Positions 1 through 11,103 of a stretch of DNA of 64,000 nt are shown here, piece after piece. The notes beneath the pieces were generated by a model that was not told where the DNA came from, searched no databases, and worked only from the letters and a program-made list of their open reading frames with translations. Source of the DNA: Neodontobutis hainanensis (Eukaryota; Chordata; Actinopteri; Gobiiformes; Odontobutidae); the NCBI GenBank assembly GCA_024349245.1, contig JALDNG010000001.1:1314001-1378000 (forward strand), given 5' to 3'. Made by a program: the position numbers and the translations under genes. Positions within the stretch are counted from its first letter, which is position 1; every line of letters begins with the position of its first letter.

Positions 1-1258
1 TTTTTTAGGTTTTATTTTTAGAATATCCTTGCTTAGAGCCAGTTGCGATTATTTATTTGATATGCGGTATTTGCACAGATTACGTATGGTCACAATACTG
101 TTGCTGTATGTACACCTAAATAATTTAAGCAATTTTGAGCGTGGCATGGTTGTTGGTGCCAGACGGGCCGGTCTGAGTATTTCACAATCTGCTCAGTTAC
201 TGGGATTTTCACGCACAACCATTTCTAGGGTTTACAAAGAATGTTGTAAAAAGGGAAAAACATCCAATAACAATACAGGTTAATGAAAACTAAATAAAAA
301 GTTTACATGAAGAGAAAGCTAATGAAGTTTTTTTTAACTTTGTACTAGTTTTTGCACAGCAGTCCTGTGGGCGAAAATGCCTTATTAATGCTAGAGGTCA
401 GAGGAGAATAGGCCGACTGATTCAAGCTGATAGAAAAGCAATTTTGACTGAAATAACCACTCGTACAACCGAGGTATGCAGCAAAGCATTTGTGAAGCCA
501 CAACATACACAACCTTGAGGCGGATGGGCTACAACAGTAGAAGACCCCACCAGGTACCACTCATCTCCACTACAAATAGAAAAAGAGGCTACCATTTGCA
601 CGAGCTCACCAAAATTGGACAGTTGAAGACTGGAAAAATGTTGCCTGGTCTGATGAGTCTCGATTTTGGTTGAGACATTCAGATGATAGAGTCAGAATTT
701 GGCGTAAACAGAATCATGGATCCATCATGCCTTGTTACCACGGTGCAGGCTGGTGGTGGTTTTGTAATGGTGTGGGGGATGTTTTCTTGGCCCACTTTAG
801 GCCCCTTAGTGCCAATTGGGCATCGTTTAAATGCCAAGGCCTACCTGGGCATTGGTTCTGACCATGTCCATCCCTTCATGACCACCATGTACCCATCCTC
901 TGATGCCTACTTCCAGCAGGATAATGCACCATGTCACAAAGCTTGAATCATTTCAAATTGGTTTCTGGAACATTACAATGAGTTCCCTGAACTAAAATGG
1001 CCCCCACAGTCACTAGATCCCAACCCAATAGAGCATCTTTGGGATGTGGTGGAACGGGAGCTTCGTGCCCTGGATGTGCATCCCACAAATCTCCATCAAC
1101 TGCAAGATGCTATCGTATCAATATGGGCCAACATTTCTAAAGAATGCTTTCAGCACCTTGTTGAATCAATGTCACGTAGAATTATGGCAGTTCTGAAGGA
1201 GAAAGAGGGTCAAACACAGTATTAGTATGGTGTTCCTAATAATCTTTTAGGTGAGTGT
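1..1258 (+). mobile_element. Tc1/mariner DNA transposon, degraded, left end outside the window
   Basis: This is a fish Tc1-like cut-and-paste transposon. The right end carries ggtgttcctaataatc followed by a gtgagtgta terminus at about 1228-1258, which resembles the terminal inverted repeat of a Tc1 group common in fish (GGAACACC... read inward from the other strand). No matching left terminal repeat is visible before the transposase, so the element is either cut by the window edge or truncated. The body holds a broken transposase (separate entry). A LINE tail follows almost directly, so this spot has accumulated more than one insertion. The family call rests on protein motifs and the terminus; the exact subfamily is not determined. 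Confidence 0.85.
107..1225 (+). pseudogene. Tc1-like transposase, inactivated by frameshifts and a stop
   Basis: The N-terminal helix-turn-helix DNA-binding domain is readable in frame 2 (MVVGARRAGLSISQSAQLLG, then FSRTTISRVYKE) but runs into a stop at about 281. After further breaks, the second DNA-binding part (RRMGYNSRRPHQVPL) and the start of the catalytic domain are recognisable. WSDESRFW, with the first catalytic Asp, reads in frame 1 at about 634-657. The frame then shifts near 710-720 to frame 2, where YFQQDNAPCH carries the second Asp, at about 908-940. A TGA at 944-946 interrupts the frame, which then continues through PNPIEHLWDVVE (third acidic residue, Glu) to a natural stop at 1223-1225. 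Total length fits the roughly 340-residue family. With at least two frame changes and two premature stops it cannot encode an active enzyme. It is a molecular fossil, not a host gene. Confidence 0.9.
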
Positions 1259-1261
1259 ATG

Positions 1262-1370
1262 TTGTGTTGTACATTTACGTATGTATTTTTTGTTATATGT
1301 CTGTGTACTGTATATGTAGAAAAATTTCCCTTTGGGGACAATAAAGTACATTTAATTGATTGATTGATCA
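1262..1370 (+). mobile_element. LINE (non-LTR retrotransposon) 3' tail
   Basis: The segment contains aaatttccctttggggac followed by aataaagta (signal at 1341-1346) and a short (ATTG)n tail at about 1356-1369. This combination of a conserved 3' stem-like sequence, AATAAA and a simple tetranucleotide tail is typical of 5'-truncated non-LTR retrotransposons in fish. Only about 100 bp remain and no reading frame is present. I infer the clade only loosely (CR1/L2/Rex-like). Confidence 0.6.
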
Positions 1371-2374
1371 TCAAGCCTGCAGAGAGTCAAAAACAAACCC
1401 ACGATACTTGTATCCATGCTTGAATGTGATTACAGCAAAGGTACAGGGTTTGTTGTGAACAAGGCCCGAGCAGCAGGAAGACAAAGGGAGAAAAGAATGA
1501 ACAGACAAATGAAAGTGGTGACAGCTGCAGAGTTGCAGTTAGTGTGGGAGGATGGGGATGCTGTGCAAATGAATTGCTGTATGGTTAATTAACACAAAAT
1601 CCCTTTGTCTTCGGGCTCTGACCAGGGCAATTTGTGGGTGTTCAGCTGAAAATGCGGCAAAATGATTAATTAAGTAGCCCAAATGAAAACGAGGAGGCTT
1701 TAGACTCCCATTGCTGCAGTTGAGAGGAGAAAAGGGAAAAGTTGCAGACTTGTGGAGTGAGGGGGAATGGACAGATAGGGAGCCTGCCTCTGAATGACCA
1801 AGATCAAAGGCCAGACTTTAACTGCTCTAATTACACTTGGGTAATTGCGGTCTTTGTGCAGTAAATAAAAGAGACAACAAGGTCAGTGTGTGCACATTTA
1901 TGTGAAAATGGAGACTGTGCTTTCTCCACTGTACGTGGGGGTTCCCATAAATCTCATTTCTTTTCAATTATGCACACACAAATTAAGGCAGGGGTGATAA
2001 AAACCCTGTGAGATGAATTTAAAATGATGAGCGGCCCATTAGTAAGTCCGTGTTATATGGTCTGTGGGGGATATGAAACCACGCGCTTATGAGCCAGCAA
2101 ACAGACTCGTCCCATTCAGAGCTCATTCACACTGAGGCGTGTATCCACACCAGTCTATTTACAGCGTGCCAAACGCCTGAAGGCACTTTGATTTGGCCGT
2201 GATGGGCTGCTTGGGTGGAGAGTGGATAGGAGAGAAGTTTGACAGACGCAAGAGGAAGATTGATGCTGCATTATCAAAGGCAGTTGGAAGCTGGTTATTG
2301 GAGTGGAGATAGCACCAGTTAAATCAGCCATCTTTGAAGTTGTGCAGGTAGACACATGGACGTGTGGGTCAGAA

Positions 2375-2395
2375 TGTGTGTGTGTGTGTGTGTGT
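2375..2395. repeat. (TG)n microsatellite, about 10 units
   Basis: A pure TG dinucleotide run. It creates a spurious His/Thr-rich open frame on the minus strand. Confidence 0.95.
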
Positions 2396-3263
2396 TTGTT
2401 GTGAGTTTTAACACAGGATGAGGCTGGGTGCAGTAGGGGGCTGTCAGAGCACAAATACAACAGCAAACAGTCTTTCATTTAGACAGGTAATTATCTCCAT
2501 TGAAATATTACGCCTGTGCTGAATAACCATTGATACCATTGTACCATATTGTTATATTTTTAAAACATGTTGTAGTGCATTTCAAACAGTCTGGAGTTTT
2601 AGAATGCACATTTCATTTGGCTGTAATGACCAGTGTGAATGGATACCTCTATGTGCTACAGGAGCAACATGTCTTTCAATAGATAGTATGTAAGCAGGCT
2701 CTGACAACCCAGTTTTAAAAGAAACATACATTATCTGTCACAAAGCAGTGAGGATGTATATTGAAATAAGTGGATTAAGTTTCTTGGGTAACTTGATTGG
2801 TTGTTTGCAGATATTACTGGAGTTCAGCTAGAATTATATTTTTGCAGTAATCTGTAATTATTAGAACAGAAGACTAAAGAATACATAATAAACTAAAATC
2901 CTTTATAGCCTCCTTTATATAACAGTTGAAGGCAGAAAATGATCTAATCTTGAAGTCACAGCGTGAAAAATGCCATTTAAATGACAATAGAAGCTGGTTT
3001 TATTACTGTAATCCCTCAGTGTGTACATGTGTCCACAACCTCAATGCCCCCCACACCTCTCTGTGCAGCGGCTGTAGGTCTGCAGCCCAGATTGATCTGT
3101 ACGATCGGCCCAGATAGCCGCGAGTGCTGGCCACATCTATTCAGTGAATAAGTGCTAGGACAAGCTGTTCTTTCAGGGACCGGCCGGGCAACAATAGGCC
3201 TTCTAATAGCTCCAGTTTGTCTCAGTTAAGAACAACAGCAGACTCTCCCCCCCTTTTCCCACT

Positions 3264-3279
3264 ACACACACACACTCAC

Positions 3280-3325
<46 letters not shown>
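3264..3325. repeat. (CA)n microsatellite, about 31 units with interruptions
   Basis: A CA run interrupted by a CT and a CG near its left end (cacactcacacacgcacac). The pure right part is long enough to be polymorphic. Confidence 0.97.
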
Positions 3326-3327
<2 letters not shown>

Positions 3328-4276
3328 GGACTTTACACCTCACTGCCCTTCGCTGTGGTCACCAAAGCCTCCTCAATCTTACCGTTTGATCTCTTTCTCT
3401 CTGCCACCGATTGAAGGGCCATTTTTCCTCCATCCACATCTGATCTGTAGAACTTATTTAGACCATTACAGACTAAGTGCAAGAACAAATCTGTCAATGA
3501 CCTTTGACCTTCAAGTGTAGTTGTAGAGATTGACACTTTTATTGTTTCAGCTCATTCTACTTGCATGTATTTCCATTATTAGGCTTGATGATACAACTTC
3601 AAGTCGCCAATTAATTCTTCCTACTGCAAACTTAAATGGACTATGAAAATAAGTCCTGGTTTCCAAATGCATTCTCATCCCCAGCCATGGAAACTAATCT
3701 CATGTCCAATCTTACTCTACAATGACACTGATGGAGCTCCTAAACATCCCACAAACATAGAAAACATGTTCAAAGTGCACATAGTGCCGTTCATCATGGC
3801 GCACTGAGGGTTCTTCGTGTCAAGATGAACCATTACCGTAACAGCTTGTCTCACATCCCATTTTCGTGTGATGCAGCCCTATCCTCCAGCGCAGCCTCTT
3901 GCAAAAGGCACCCCATTGCAATCACATGGAGTATGACATGAAATTGCCCGACCCTTACAAGCACGGGATGGAACATAAAACTGACGACACACACATTGTG
4001 CTGCACTGAGGAGTGTATTAGCAGATATGACAAATCCAGACTCATGACAAAATCAGACTCAAGCGTCTTTGTGTCTAGCTTTAGGATTACTACCAAACAA
4101 CAGACGCCAGACGAGTGGAACAAAAACACAAACTCATATTAAACTGTCATGAATATACATATGAGATCACTCTATGAGGTTTGTAGGCACAGTAGAGAGA
4201 TGGATGGTGTCAGACTGACGCACACTGGGTCAGATTTCTCTCCAAGTTTATTATGTAAACTGCTCTCATACACTTA

Positions 4277-4363
4277 GCCATTTGATCCACCGGTTATATC
4301 AATATTACAGCCACTTCACCCTTTCTGATACGACTCGTGAAGTGCTGTAGTGGATCAAATGGC
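4277..4363. repeat. Imperfect palindrome (hairpin-forming)
   Basis: The right arm 4337-4363 (gtgaagtgctgta followed by gtggatcaaatggc) is the reverse complement of two left-arm blocks. These are gccatttgatccac at 4277-4290 and tacagccacttcac at 4306-4319, the latter with one extra C. A 15-nt unpaired stretch (4291-4305) separates the left blocks and the loop is about 17 nt. That gives 27 paired positions in total. The large bulge argues against a microRNA precursor. A decayed miniature inverted-repeat element or a structured regulatory sequence is more likely. Confidence 0.75.
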
Positions 4364-5204
4364 CTGCTTCTATTTTCATCGAGAATAAGCCGTTACTGCG
4401 TGGTGCTTTAGACTAAAGTTCATGCGCATATCACAAACCAAATGCAAAGAACACAAAAGACATGATAATTACACTAACGTGCATTCCTTTAAACACATAG
4501 CCACAGGTTGGAGTGCACAATGGAGAATTGCGCAGTGTAATTTGATACAATATTGATTCGTGCCGAGCGTCTCCACCACAAGATGCCTAACTGGATTACC
4601 GCGGAGAGGATGTGACATTTCCATGTGGCAGCTCACAAACAGAATCACTGAGTATCACATATGGTGGGAACGCGCTAATTGACGGGAAGACGCCTCTCCT
4701 CTCACTGATGCAGAGATTTGAATTGTTTCAGGTGGAGTAAGCAAAAAAAAGTAGGACGTGGGGGACACACAAACAAACCAATTGCGTGATTCAACTTCAG
4801 AGCGGCAAGAGTGAGTACCATCTTTGTGGAGTGTCCTCATTTGTGTTCTTCTGTGGCAATTGACAGGGAAGACGAGGATGACACCTTTGTTTTACAAATG
4901 ACCACTTCACTTCCACATAGAAGCCAACTTGGAATGTTTTGAAAAAAAAAAATAAATAAAGGAAATATTTCACAGTAAACAACTGACATGCTGACCACTA
5001 GTATCAACAGACTGTACTTGATATATTTTCCTTCTCGTTGGGGAAAAAGATTGAAATCCCAAATAGTATATTGCAAAAACAATCATTTGCGAAAAAACAG
5101 GCTTTATGATCCCCTCTACTTATTATTAGCAGGGATTGTAATAGATGAGAACACATTACTCAGAAATGGAAAACCTTGGTCAATCATATACTCGCAAAAC
5201 CACA

Positions 5205-5480
5205 CGCTCAAAAAAGCAGCGCTGCCATTGGTCCACGCCAGCTTGTCATAATACGTCCCAGGAATTTAAATTTATGGCAAAAAAGTGTATTTTCAGCGCT
5301 AAATATTTCTCTTAACACTTTATTCAATTTTTGTTCGTTGATATGACTTACATATTCTGTTATTTCAATCATGCTTTTGTCTCTTTTTTTCACAATAAAT
5401 TTTTCTTTTTTTCTTTTTTTTCTTACAAAACACAAAACTATCCTGCAAAGCATACAATACAATAAAAAATAACAGGTGAC
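5205..5480 (-). mobile_element. Unnamed interspersed repeat, copy 1
   Basis: Read on the minus strand, the last 85 bases align well with the segment around 23400-23485. Shared blocks include aatacacttttttgcc/aatatactttattggc, ttcctgg, agctggcgt/agctggtgt and gaccaatgg followed by agcgct/agcact. The match extends more weakly upstream (gtgttaagaga/gtgttaaaaga). A teleost short interspersed or non-autonomous DNA element is likely. No terminal inverted repeats or coding capacity are visible, so the class is left open. The left boundary is approximate. Confidence 0.55.
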
Positions 5481-7729
5481 CAAAAACTTACAGGGTAAAA
5501 TAGTAAAGTCCTGAGTCAGGAATTGGTCTGGTTTTATTTATTATTTTATAAAAGTAAAAAGAAAATCAGGTAGCGGAGCTTTCATCATGAACTGTGGGTT
5601 CTACCTCTGTTTTCTCTAGGTTTAAGGCTAAGACTGGTATTTGGGTATGGTTCTTAATGATTAATATAATGTACACTAAAAATATACTATAAATAACTTA
5701 TCTTTATGACTGCTAATTGTTGCAGACCATAATCTTTGTCATTAAGATTTTACAATAATAATAATTATAATTGTAATCACACACTCTATACAGGTTTTTG
5801 CTTTGTCTTTTTTTATTTTGACAATAATTAAGATGGAATTGTGCATTGATAGCAGTGTTTCAGGAGGAGGTCTCAGGTCTTCATGCTCAGTCTAGTTGGT
5901 GGTAGTGTATTGGCCCAGTCCATTCGATGGTGCAAATGCCGCCTGGTTAAATATTAAACTGAGGGTAGTAGAACATAGGGGCTATTTTCTGTGGAACGGG
6001 CTGCTGAGAACATACATAACATAACATATTGTACAAATATTCATAATATAGGCTATATACTGTATAATCTCATATAATTGATAATGTAGCCTATATTTTT
6101 ATACATAACCTAATACTAGGATAAGGTCTGATAATACATCCGTCATCAGTTTATTGTGAGTATTTTGACCTGCTCTGAACAGTCTCAGCTGCTGTTTCCT
6201 TAGTCCCTGTCTCTGTTACAGCGACGACAAAAACGACTGATCATTTACAGCATTTCAATTTATATCAATGGGAAAACAGATAGTGGTATTATATATTAGC
6301 AAATTAAAAAGTTCAAAAAGTTCTGTAAATATGAGAACAACCTTTCAATGTGATTCTAACAAACACCCATATGTATGACTCTTTTTGAGAAAAAAACAGA
6401 TCAGCGCAGAAACAAGTTTAAATTTAAATAAGACTGTCGTAAGAGAGTTACAGAATTGAGATTAGGCCTTAAAGATATTAAAAGTTGTGTGTCACTAGCT
6501 ACAATTTTTAATGTTGCTCAACAACAGCCCTGTGTCAACTTGAGTAGTGTTTGAGTTAAAAAGAAATGACAAGTTTGTGATGTGGAAAAAACGGACAACC
6601 AGGAGGCAGAACTTGAAGTAAAGCACATTATTGTTAGCATATATTTGTTTCCATTGCTTCTAGCTCTAACCACTATTATGTACAAAGCAAGACATCAGCA
6701 ATATTTAGCAGCACTCTCAATAATTTGCCAAGACTTTTTAGTGGGTGTCCTTGACCATGAAACATAACTTTAGATACTGAAACATTTCACAATAAGATTT
6801 TTTTTTTTTCCATCTTGTCTAAGGTCAGAGCTCTTGCGTCAAAATATAAGATGCCAGTGGATTAACAGTTAAGTAGATCTCAACAACAGCAAATAACGTT
6901 TATAGATTTGTCGGCTCACACATGGATCAAAGATGTGTTCAATAATTCTGCGTGCTGCTCTATCGCAGTAAAGCTCTGCCTCCGTAAGCTCACATTATTG
7001 GACGAGCTTCCATTTTTAGCTCCGGAGTCGATATGCCAACTAAAAAGACAACCCTCCAAGCTCAGGTGTCAGCTGTCTCCTGATGGATCCACTACGGAGG
7101 CGTGCTCATCAGCTATTCCAGTTGGTGACTTTGGAGGCAACAGCAGCTTGTTATTACCTCACCGTTGGCCTCCATCTGCTTGCGTGTAGAGGCCAGCTAA
7201 GTGGCCACTCGACACTTATCCCTCGGACAGCGCCGGGGTTTACAGTCAGATCATTAACTCTTCACCACATGACTGACAATACAACAGAACCTGGCCTCAA
7301 TGCGACAAAGGCTTTTAAACAGTGGAAATAAAGTACTCTCTTCTATGCACTGCTTAGAATGTGCATTACCGTTTCATTGTGGCCTCTCAAAAGCAGTGAT
7401 TTGTTAAGTGTGAAAGGCGGTGTAGAGATCTTACACACAGCCACCTGCTTTCAGTTCACTTTAGTGAGCCATTGATGTTCACTGATTGAGATTTCTTTGA
7501 TGAATTACTATGAAAATGACCAGGATTTATGGCAGTCTTGCGAATGAACAACACACAGACAACAGCAAAGAAATGCAGATTTATTTTCAGAGTATGGTGA
7601 ACTTTAATGTGCCCACGAGGAAGGAAATCCATCTCAAAACTTCGGGAAAATGAGTTACGGTAATGTGAGCTGGATGCAATTTGTAGTTAATGGACTAAAA
7701 CATGTAAAAGTGCTGATATGATCCTTTAA
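5481..7729. other. Noncoding, very AT-rich
   Basis: There is no gene. A small inverted repeat (aatataggcta at 6045-6055 against tagcctatatt at 6087-6097) lies in a strongly AT-rich part. The segment 6900-7330 is more GC-balanced, but its open frames are short and unremarkable. Confidence 0.6.
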
Positions 7730-7746
7730 ACACACACACACACACA
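7730..7746. repeat. (AC)n microsatellite, about 8 units
   Basis: A short, pure AC dinucleotide run. Confidence 0.9.
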
Positions 7747-9009
7747 GTGACATGTCTGTGTTTATTTGGTTTGCTGGAGGAGAGAGACAGCGAGGAAGTG
7801 AGAAATGTCACAAAATCTCCACAATATCTCCACTGCAAGGACTGCTGTATATATTGTATGTTACATTAAGACCACCAGCAACTGCAGCCCTGTTATGGTA
7901 AACAACAAAAGCAAGGCCACCGGTTCAGTCGAGTGAAGAGAAGGAGAATCGCACACTAGAGTCCTTCCAACAGCACAAAGACGCTCTGAGAAGACCAAAA
8001 CCATAACTACTAACAAGCCCAGGAAGTAGATTGGTTAAAGGTTAACCAGTAGACAAATACATTATGGGACTAGACAACAACTGGCATGTTTAAACATGAA
8101 GAGAAGTACAATGAAGAAGTCGTTTTAACTGCGGCTTTATCTGTTATAGCCAACATTCTGTTTAAATAATGGTCAAAAAAACACACAGGCCTTCACTTTG
8201 ACTTAAATAGGTATGTAGCCGAGTGCACGCTGACACAAAAGGTTGCATTAGAGAAAGGCACCAGCTGTGCAGAAGAAGGTGGACGGGGCAGCGGGTTCTT
8301 GCTCTTGTCTGGCCCATTGAGAACCCATTACATCCCGGCCCTGAATGACATCCCTCTGACATCTCTGCTACCCAGTGTATGTGGACGAAAAAGGCGCAAG
8401 TGCACAAAGGACAATGCAGCTTGTAATCCAGTTAAAGGATTAAGGGCCCCAGCACGCACACACACATGCACATACAGGCCGTGCACATCTTGTTTAGGAA
8501 CGTCTCTCTGACACTTGTTGATTAACCTTAACTCTCAGGCTTAATTCAATTACGCGCTCAACCCCAAACTCCTGTAATCTCTCCCCTTAACCTGGCAGCC
8601 GATTCAAAGTGTTGACCAAGACACACCTAACTCTCTCTCGGTGCTGATAACCAGATTTAAAGCAAACACAAGGGCACAGCAGAAAGCCTAAGGTGGCATG
8701 ACTTTCCTGAGCACGAGCGGCCCTGTCGCCGAGGTAGAACGCTTGAACTACAGGCCACTACAGTTTAAGTTTTGGCTTAGATGTTGTGAAGATTTGCAGC
8801 AAGATATTTTTCAATTGTTGTATCTGTAGGAACACTTTGTTAGCTTAGCAGTTGGTAAACAGGATCAGGCACTTGTGTGGTTGGCTTCATGTGCCCATCG
8901 CTTTTGCTGTGGTTCTAATCGAACTGGGACGGTATTGTGTTTGCCATTTAACCATAAAAATGCTATAATGCAGCAGAATAGGAGTCCTGGCAAAGAATAA
9001 ACTCTTTCT
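7747..9009. other. Noncoding unique sequence
   Basis: No gene or repeat family is recognised. The short open frames here have neither domain signatures nor splice-site support. Confidence 0.55.
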
Positions 9010-9103
9010 GGTCTTACCTGTCGGCGTGAGAAGAGATGAGAGAAGCCGATGGGATCCCGTCCAGAGGCATAGAGGGAGAAAAGAGAAAACAGAAGAATGA
9101 CTC
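9010..9103 (-). promoter_or_regulatory. Candidate recursive splice site (AG|GTAAG) with pyrimidine tract
   Basis: On the minus strand a stretch of about 85 nt contains no AG dinucleotide. It includes two pyrimidine-rich runs (ttctgttttctcttttctcc and ttctctcatctcttctcacg) and ends in gacag|gtaagacc, with the junction between 9018 and 9017. A TACTAAT branch-point-like sequence lies just upstream (about 9109-9115). A 3' splice site directly fused to a consensus 5' splice site, with no exon between them, is the defining layout of recursive splicing sites known in very long introns. Whether it is used cannot be told from sequence. An alternative reading is a chance AG|GTAAG beside a purine-rich plus strand. 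Confidence 0.35.
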
Positions 9104-9138
9104 ATTAGTAACGAATGGTTTATGAATATGACCTCCAC

Positions 9139-10479
9139 ACGTTTTTCTAATGTTTTTCTATGAGCGAAGTTTTCAGAAACGCAGCAAAATGATCAACACT
9201 GCATTTTGTCTGGAGCATTATCTAGACACTAGTTAGCCACCGTACGCAGCTATTTATAAAGTCATGCCATAAATAAGTGAGTCCTCTCTATGAATATTTT
9301 TGTTTCCCCCAAGATGGTGTCACTTTAATTCTGACGGTCTTTGTCCTCGTCGCTGTCAGCAGCCAATTTCCCCCTTCATTTGCTGTGAAAAACATCCAGT
9401 TGGCCATCTGCTAAATAATATAAACGCATCATCAATGCTGCATAAATGTCCCTGAATTGAAAAACTGTCAGGGGAGGCACTCCGCTGTATAATTTTATGG
9501 AGATATGGCTGCACTTCCTGCAGCAGACAACAAAGTGAAAATAAAGTTGATCAGAGGTACACTAGATTTGTCATTATTGTCTCTAAGCTAAGGTCCATAA
9601 CCTGTGGAATATTCAGTTCAAGACTATTACTTTAAAATAGAGTCACAAAAAGGTTGAAACACAGTCGAAACTATCCTGAAAGAATTGCCGACTCCAAAAA
9701 AGCATTTCCGCAGAATTGCTCCACCGAGGCCTTGTGTCATGCTCTTTTTCATTTTCATCACCATTATTTCAGCGAGCTGTACTTAGGTGTTCTCCGGCAT
9801 CAATCACCGGACAAATTCAACACGCATTACTTTCCAATAACCTTAAAGTGGAGGCTGACGGGCGAACACGGACTCGTGAGGGACGGCTGTTATTGCATTG
9901 TGTTATCCGGAAACCGGGGGGGGAGAAAGGGAAACGGTCGTGACAAATTTATGTCTCTTTCATTGGGTAGATTTTTTGACACCGCAGCTGTTCTGGTGCA
10001 GGGTCAGGACAACTGGTTATCGCTTTAATGGAAACTTGGGAAATCAGATGAAGCATGGCCAGTTTTACGACCCCACGAGAATGCAATAAATGTTGAATAT
10101 ATCCAACCGTGTGAGAATGTGGAAAGACAAATACAAGGTGCTATTAAGCTGGAAGGTCAAAAGGTCAAGAATCATAGCTGCTAAGAATGCTAATGGCTTA
10201 AGATACAGTACAGTACACCTCCATACCTGTGGCACATTTTTCCTTTTATAAATGACTGTAATATTATGCACACGTTAAATCTGCCTCATTAAAGTAGATC
10301 CCTGTGTTTGTCTTCTTTCACTTAACTTCCCTCTTCAGCTGTTGGAGCCAAAGCCCCGAATGGCTCACTTTAAATCCCTTCCCTGTCTAAATGATCCACG
10401 TTTAGAGATGTTTATGTCTGTGACGTCCAAATGGGGATTTCACTACACATCTATGTTTGTGCCGTAGTTGCAGTTTTCC
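9139..10479. other. Noncoding unique sequence
   Basis: I see no convincing exon. Overlapping open frames at 9654-10089 in all three plus-strand frames show only that stops are locally sparse. The segment has no domain signatures and no recognisable repeat. Confidence 0.55.
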
Positions 10480-11103
10480 AGAAGCAAAAAAGACAACCTG
10501 ATTCTAAAAGTCATTTTATGACTGCTCAATATTTAAGTACAAAAGTACAATCTTTGGAGCTGAGACACTATACAAATTTATGTTTACTGTTTAAAATGAT
10601 ATATGGCTTATTTTCTCCTCCACTCAGACAGTTTGTTAACATAAGAACATCATTGTACTGTGCTGGGAGTGCATTTGGCCAGTCCTCTTTTGCAGTCACG
10701 ACTGCACATGAGTGTAACTGTATTCCAATTAACATCAGAGAAGTGACATCCAATAATGTATTTAAAATTAACTTAAAGGACTGGTTCACTGATAATCAGA
10801 GCTGCCAATATTAACAAGTGTCTTTGTCTTGTCTCTTTTGCTCCTGTTACTTTGTACAAGGAAACGTTTTAATGCATTTTACTAACATTACAAATGTGCA
10901 ATGTGTGAGGATGATTTTTAACACTTGTGATTTTGTAAAGAGTATTGTATGTAGTATACTGTATAAACTTGACTTTTTTTTTAGGGTGATACAGTAATAT
11001 CTGTCGGGGGACTGCAGATGAAAAATATATTTTTGGCTAATTCTGGTGCATGGTGAATGTTAATTTATGTAAACTGTCCCTGTCAATAAACTAATAAAAA
11101 AAA
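10480..11103 (+). mobile_element. LINE 3' fragment with the end of the reverse-transcriptase ORF
   Basis: In the frame ending at 10814 the translation contains LCLLFKMIYGLFSPPLRQF, followed by FGQSSFAVTTAHECNCIP and NNVFKINLKDWFTDNQSC. This is the layout of the segment C-terminal to the reverse transcriptase domain in CR1/L2-like LINEs (basic linker, 'F.Q..F.V.A...WN..P..I' and 'F...LK.W' blocks). The key Trp of the usual WN pair is replaced (ECN). A roughly 290-bp 3' untranslated part follows, with gggggactgcagatgaaa, ctgtccctgtcaataaac (AATAAA at 11085-11090) and an A-rich tail ending at about 11103. The element is 5'-truncated, as is usual for LINE insertions, and inactive. The left boundary is approximate. 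Confidence 0.75.

Larger units (their letters stand above)
1371..5200. other. Noncoding, AT-rich unique sequence
   Basis: Apart from the microsatellites and the palindrome listed separately, I see no gene, exon with convincing splice sites, or RNA gene here. Short open frames are broken and lack protein-like composition. The part at about 1800-2060 has several homeodomain-type ATTA/TAATTA cores (tctaattacacttgggtaat, acaaattaagg). That is compatible with regulatory DNA but not evidence of it. Confidence 0.6.
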
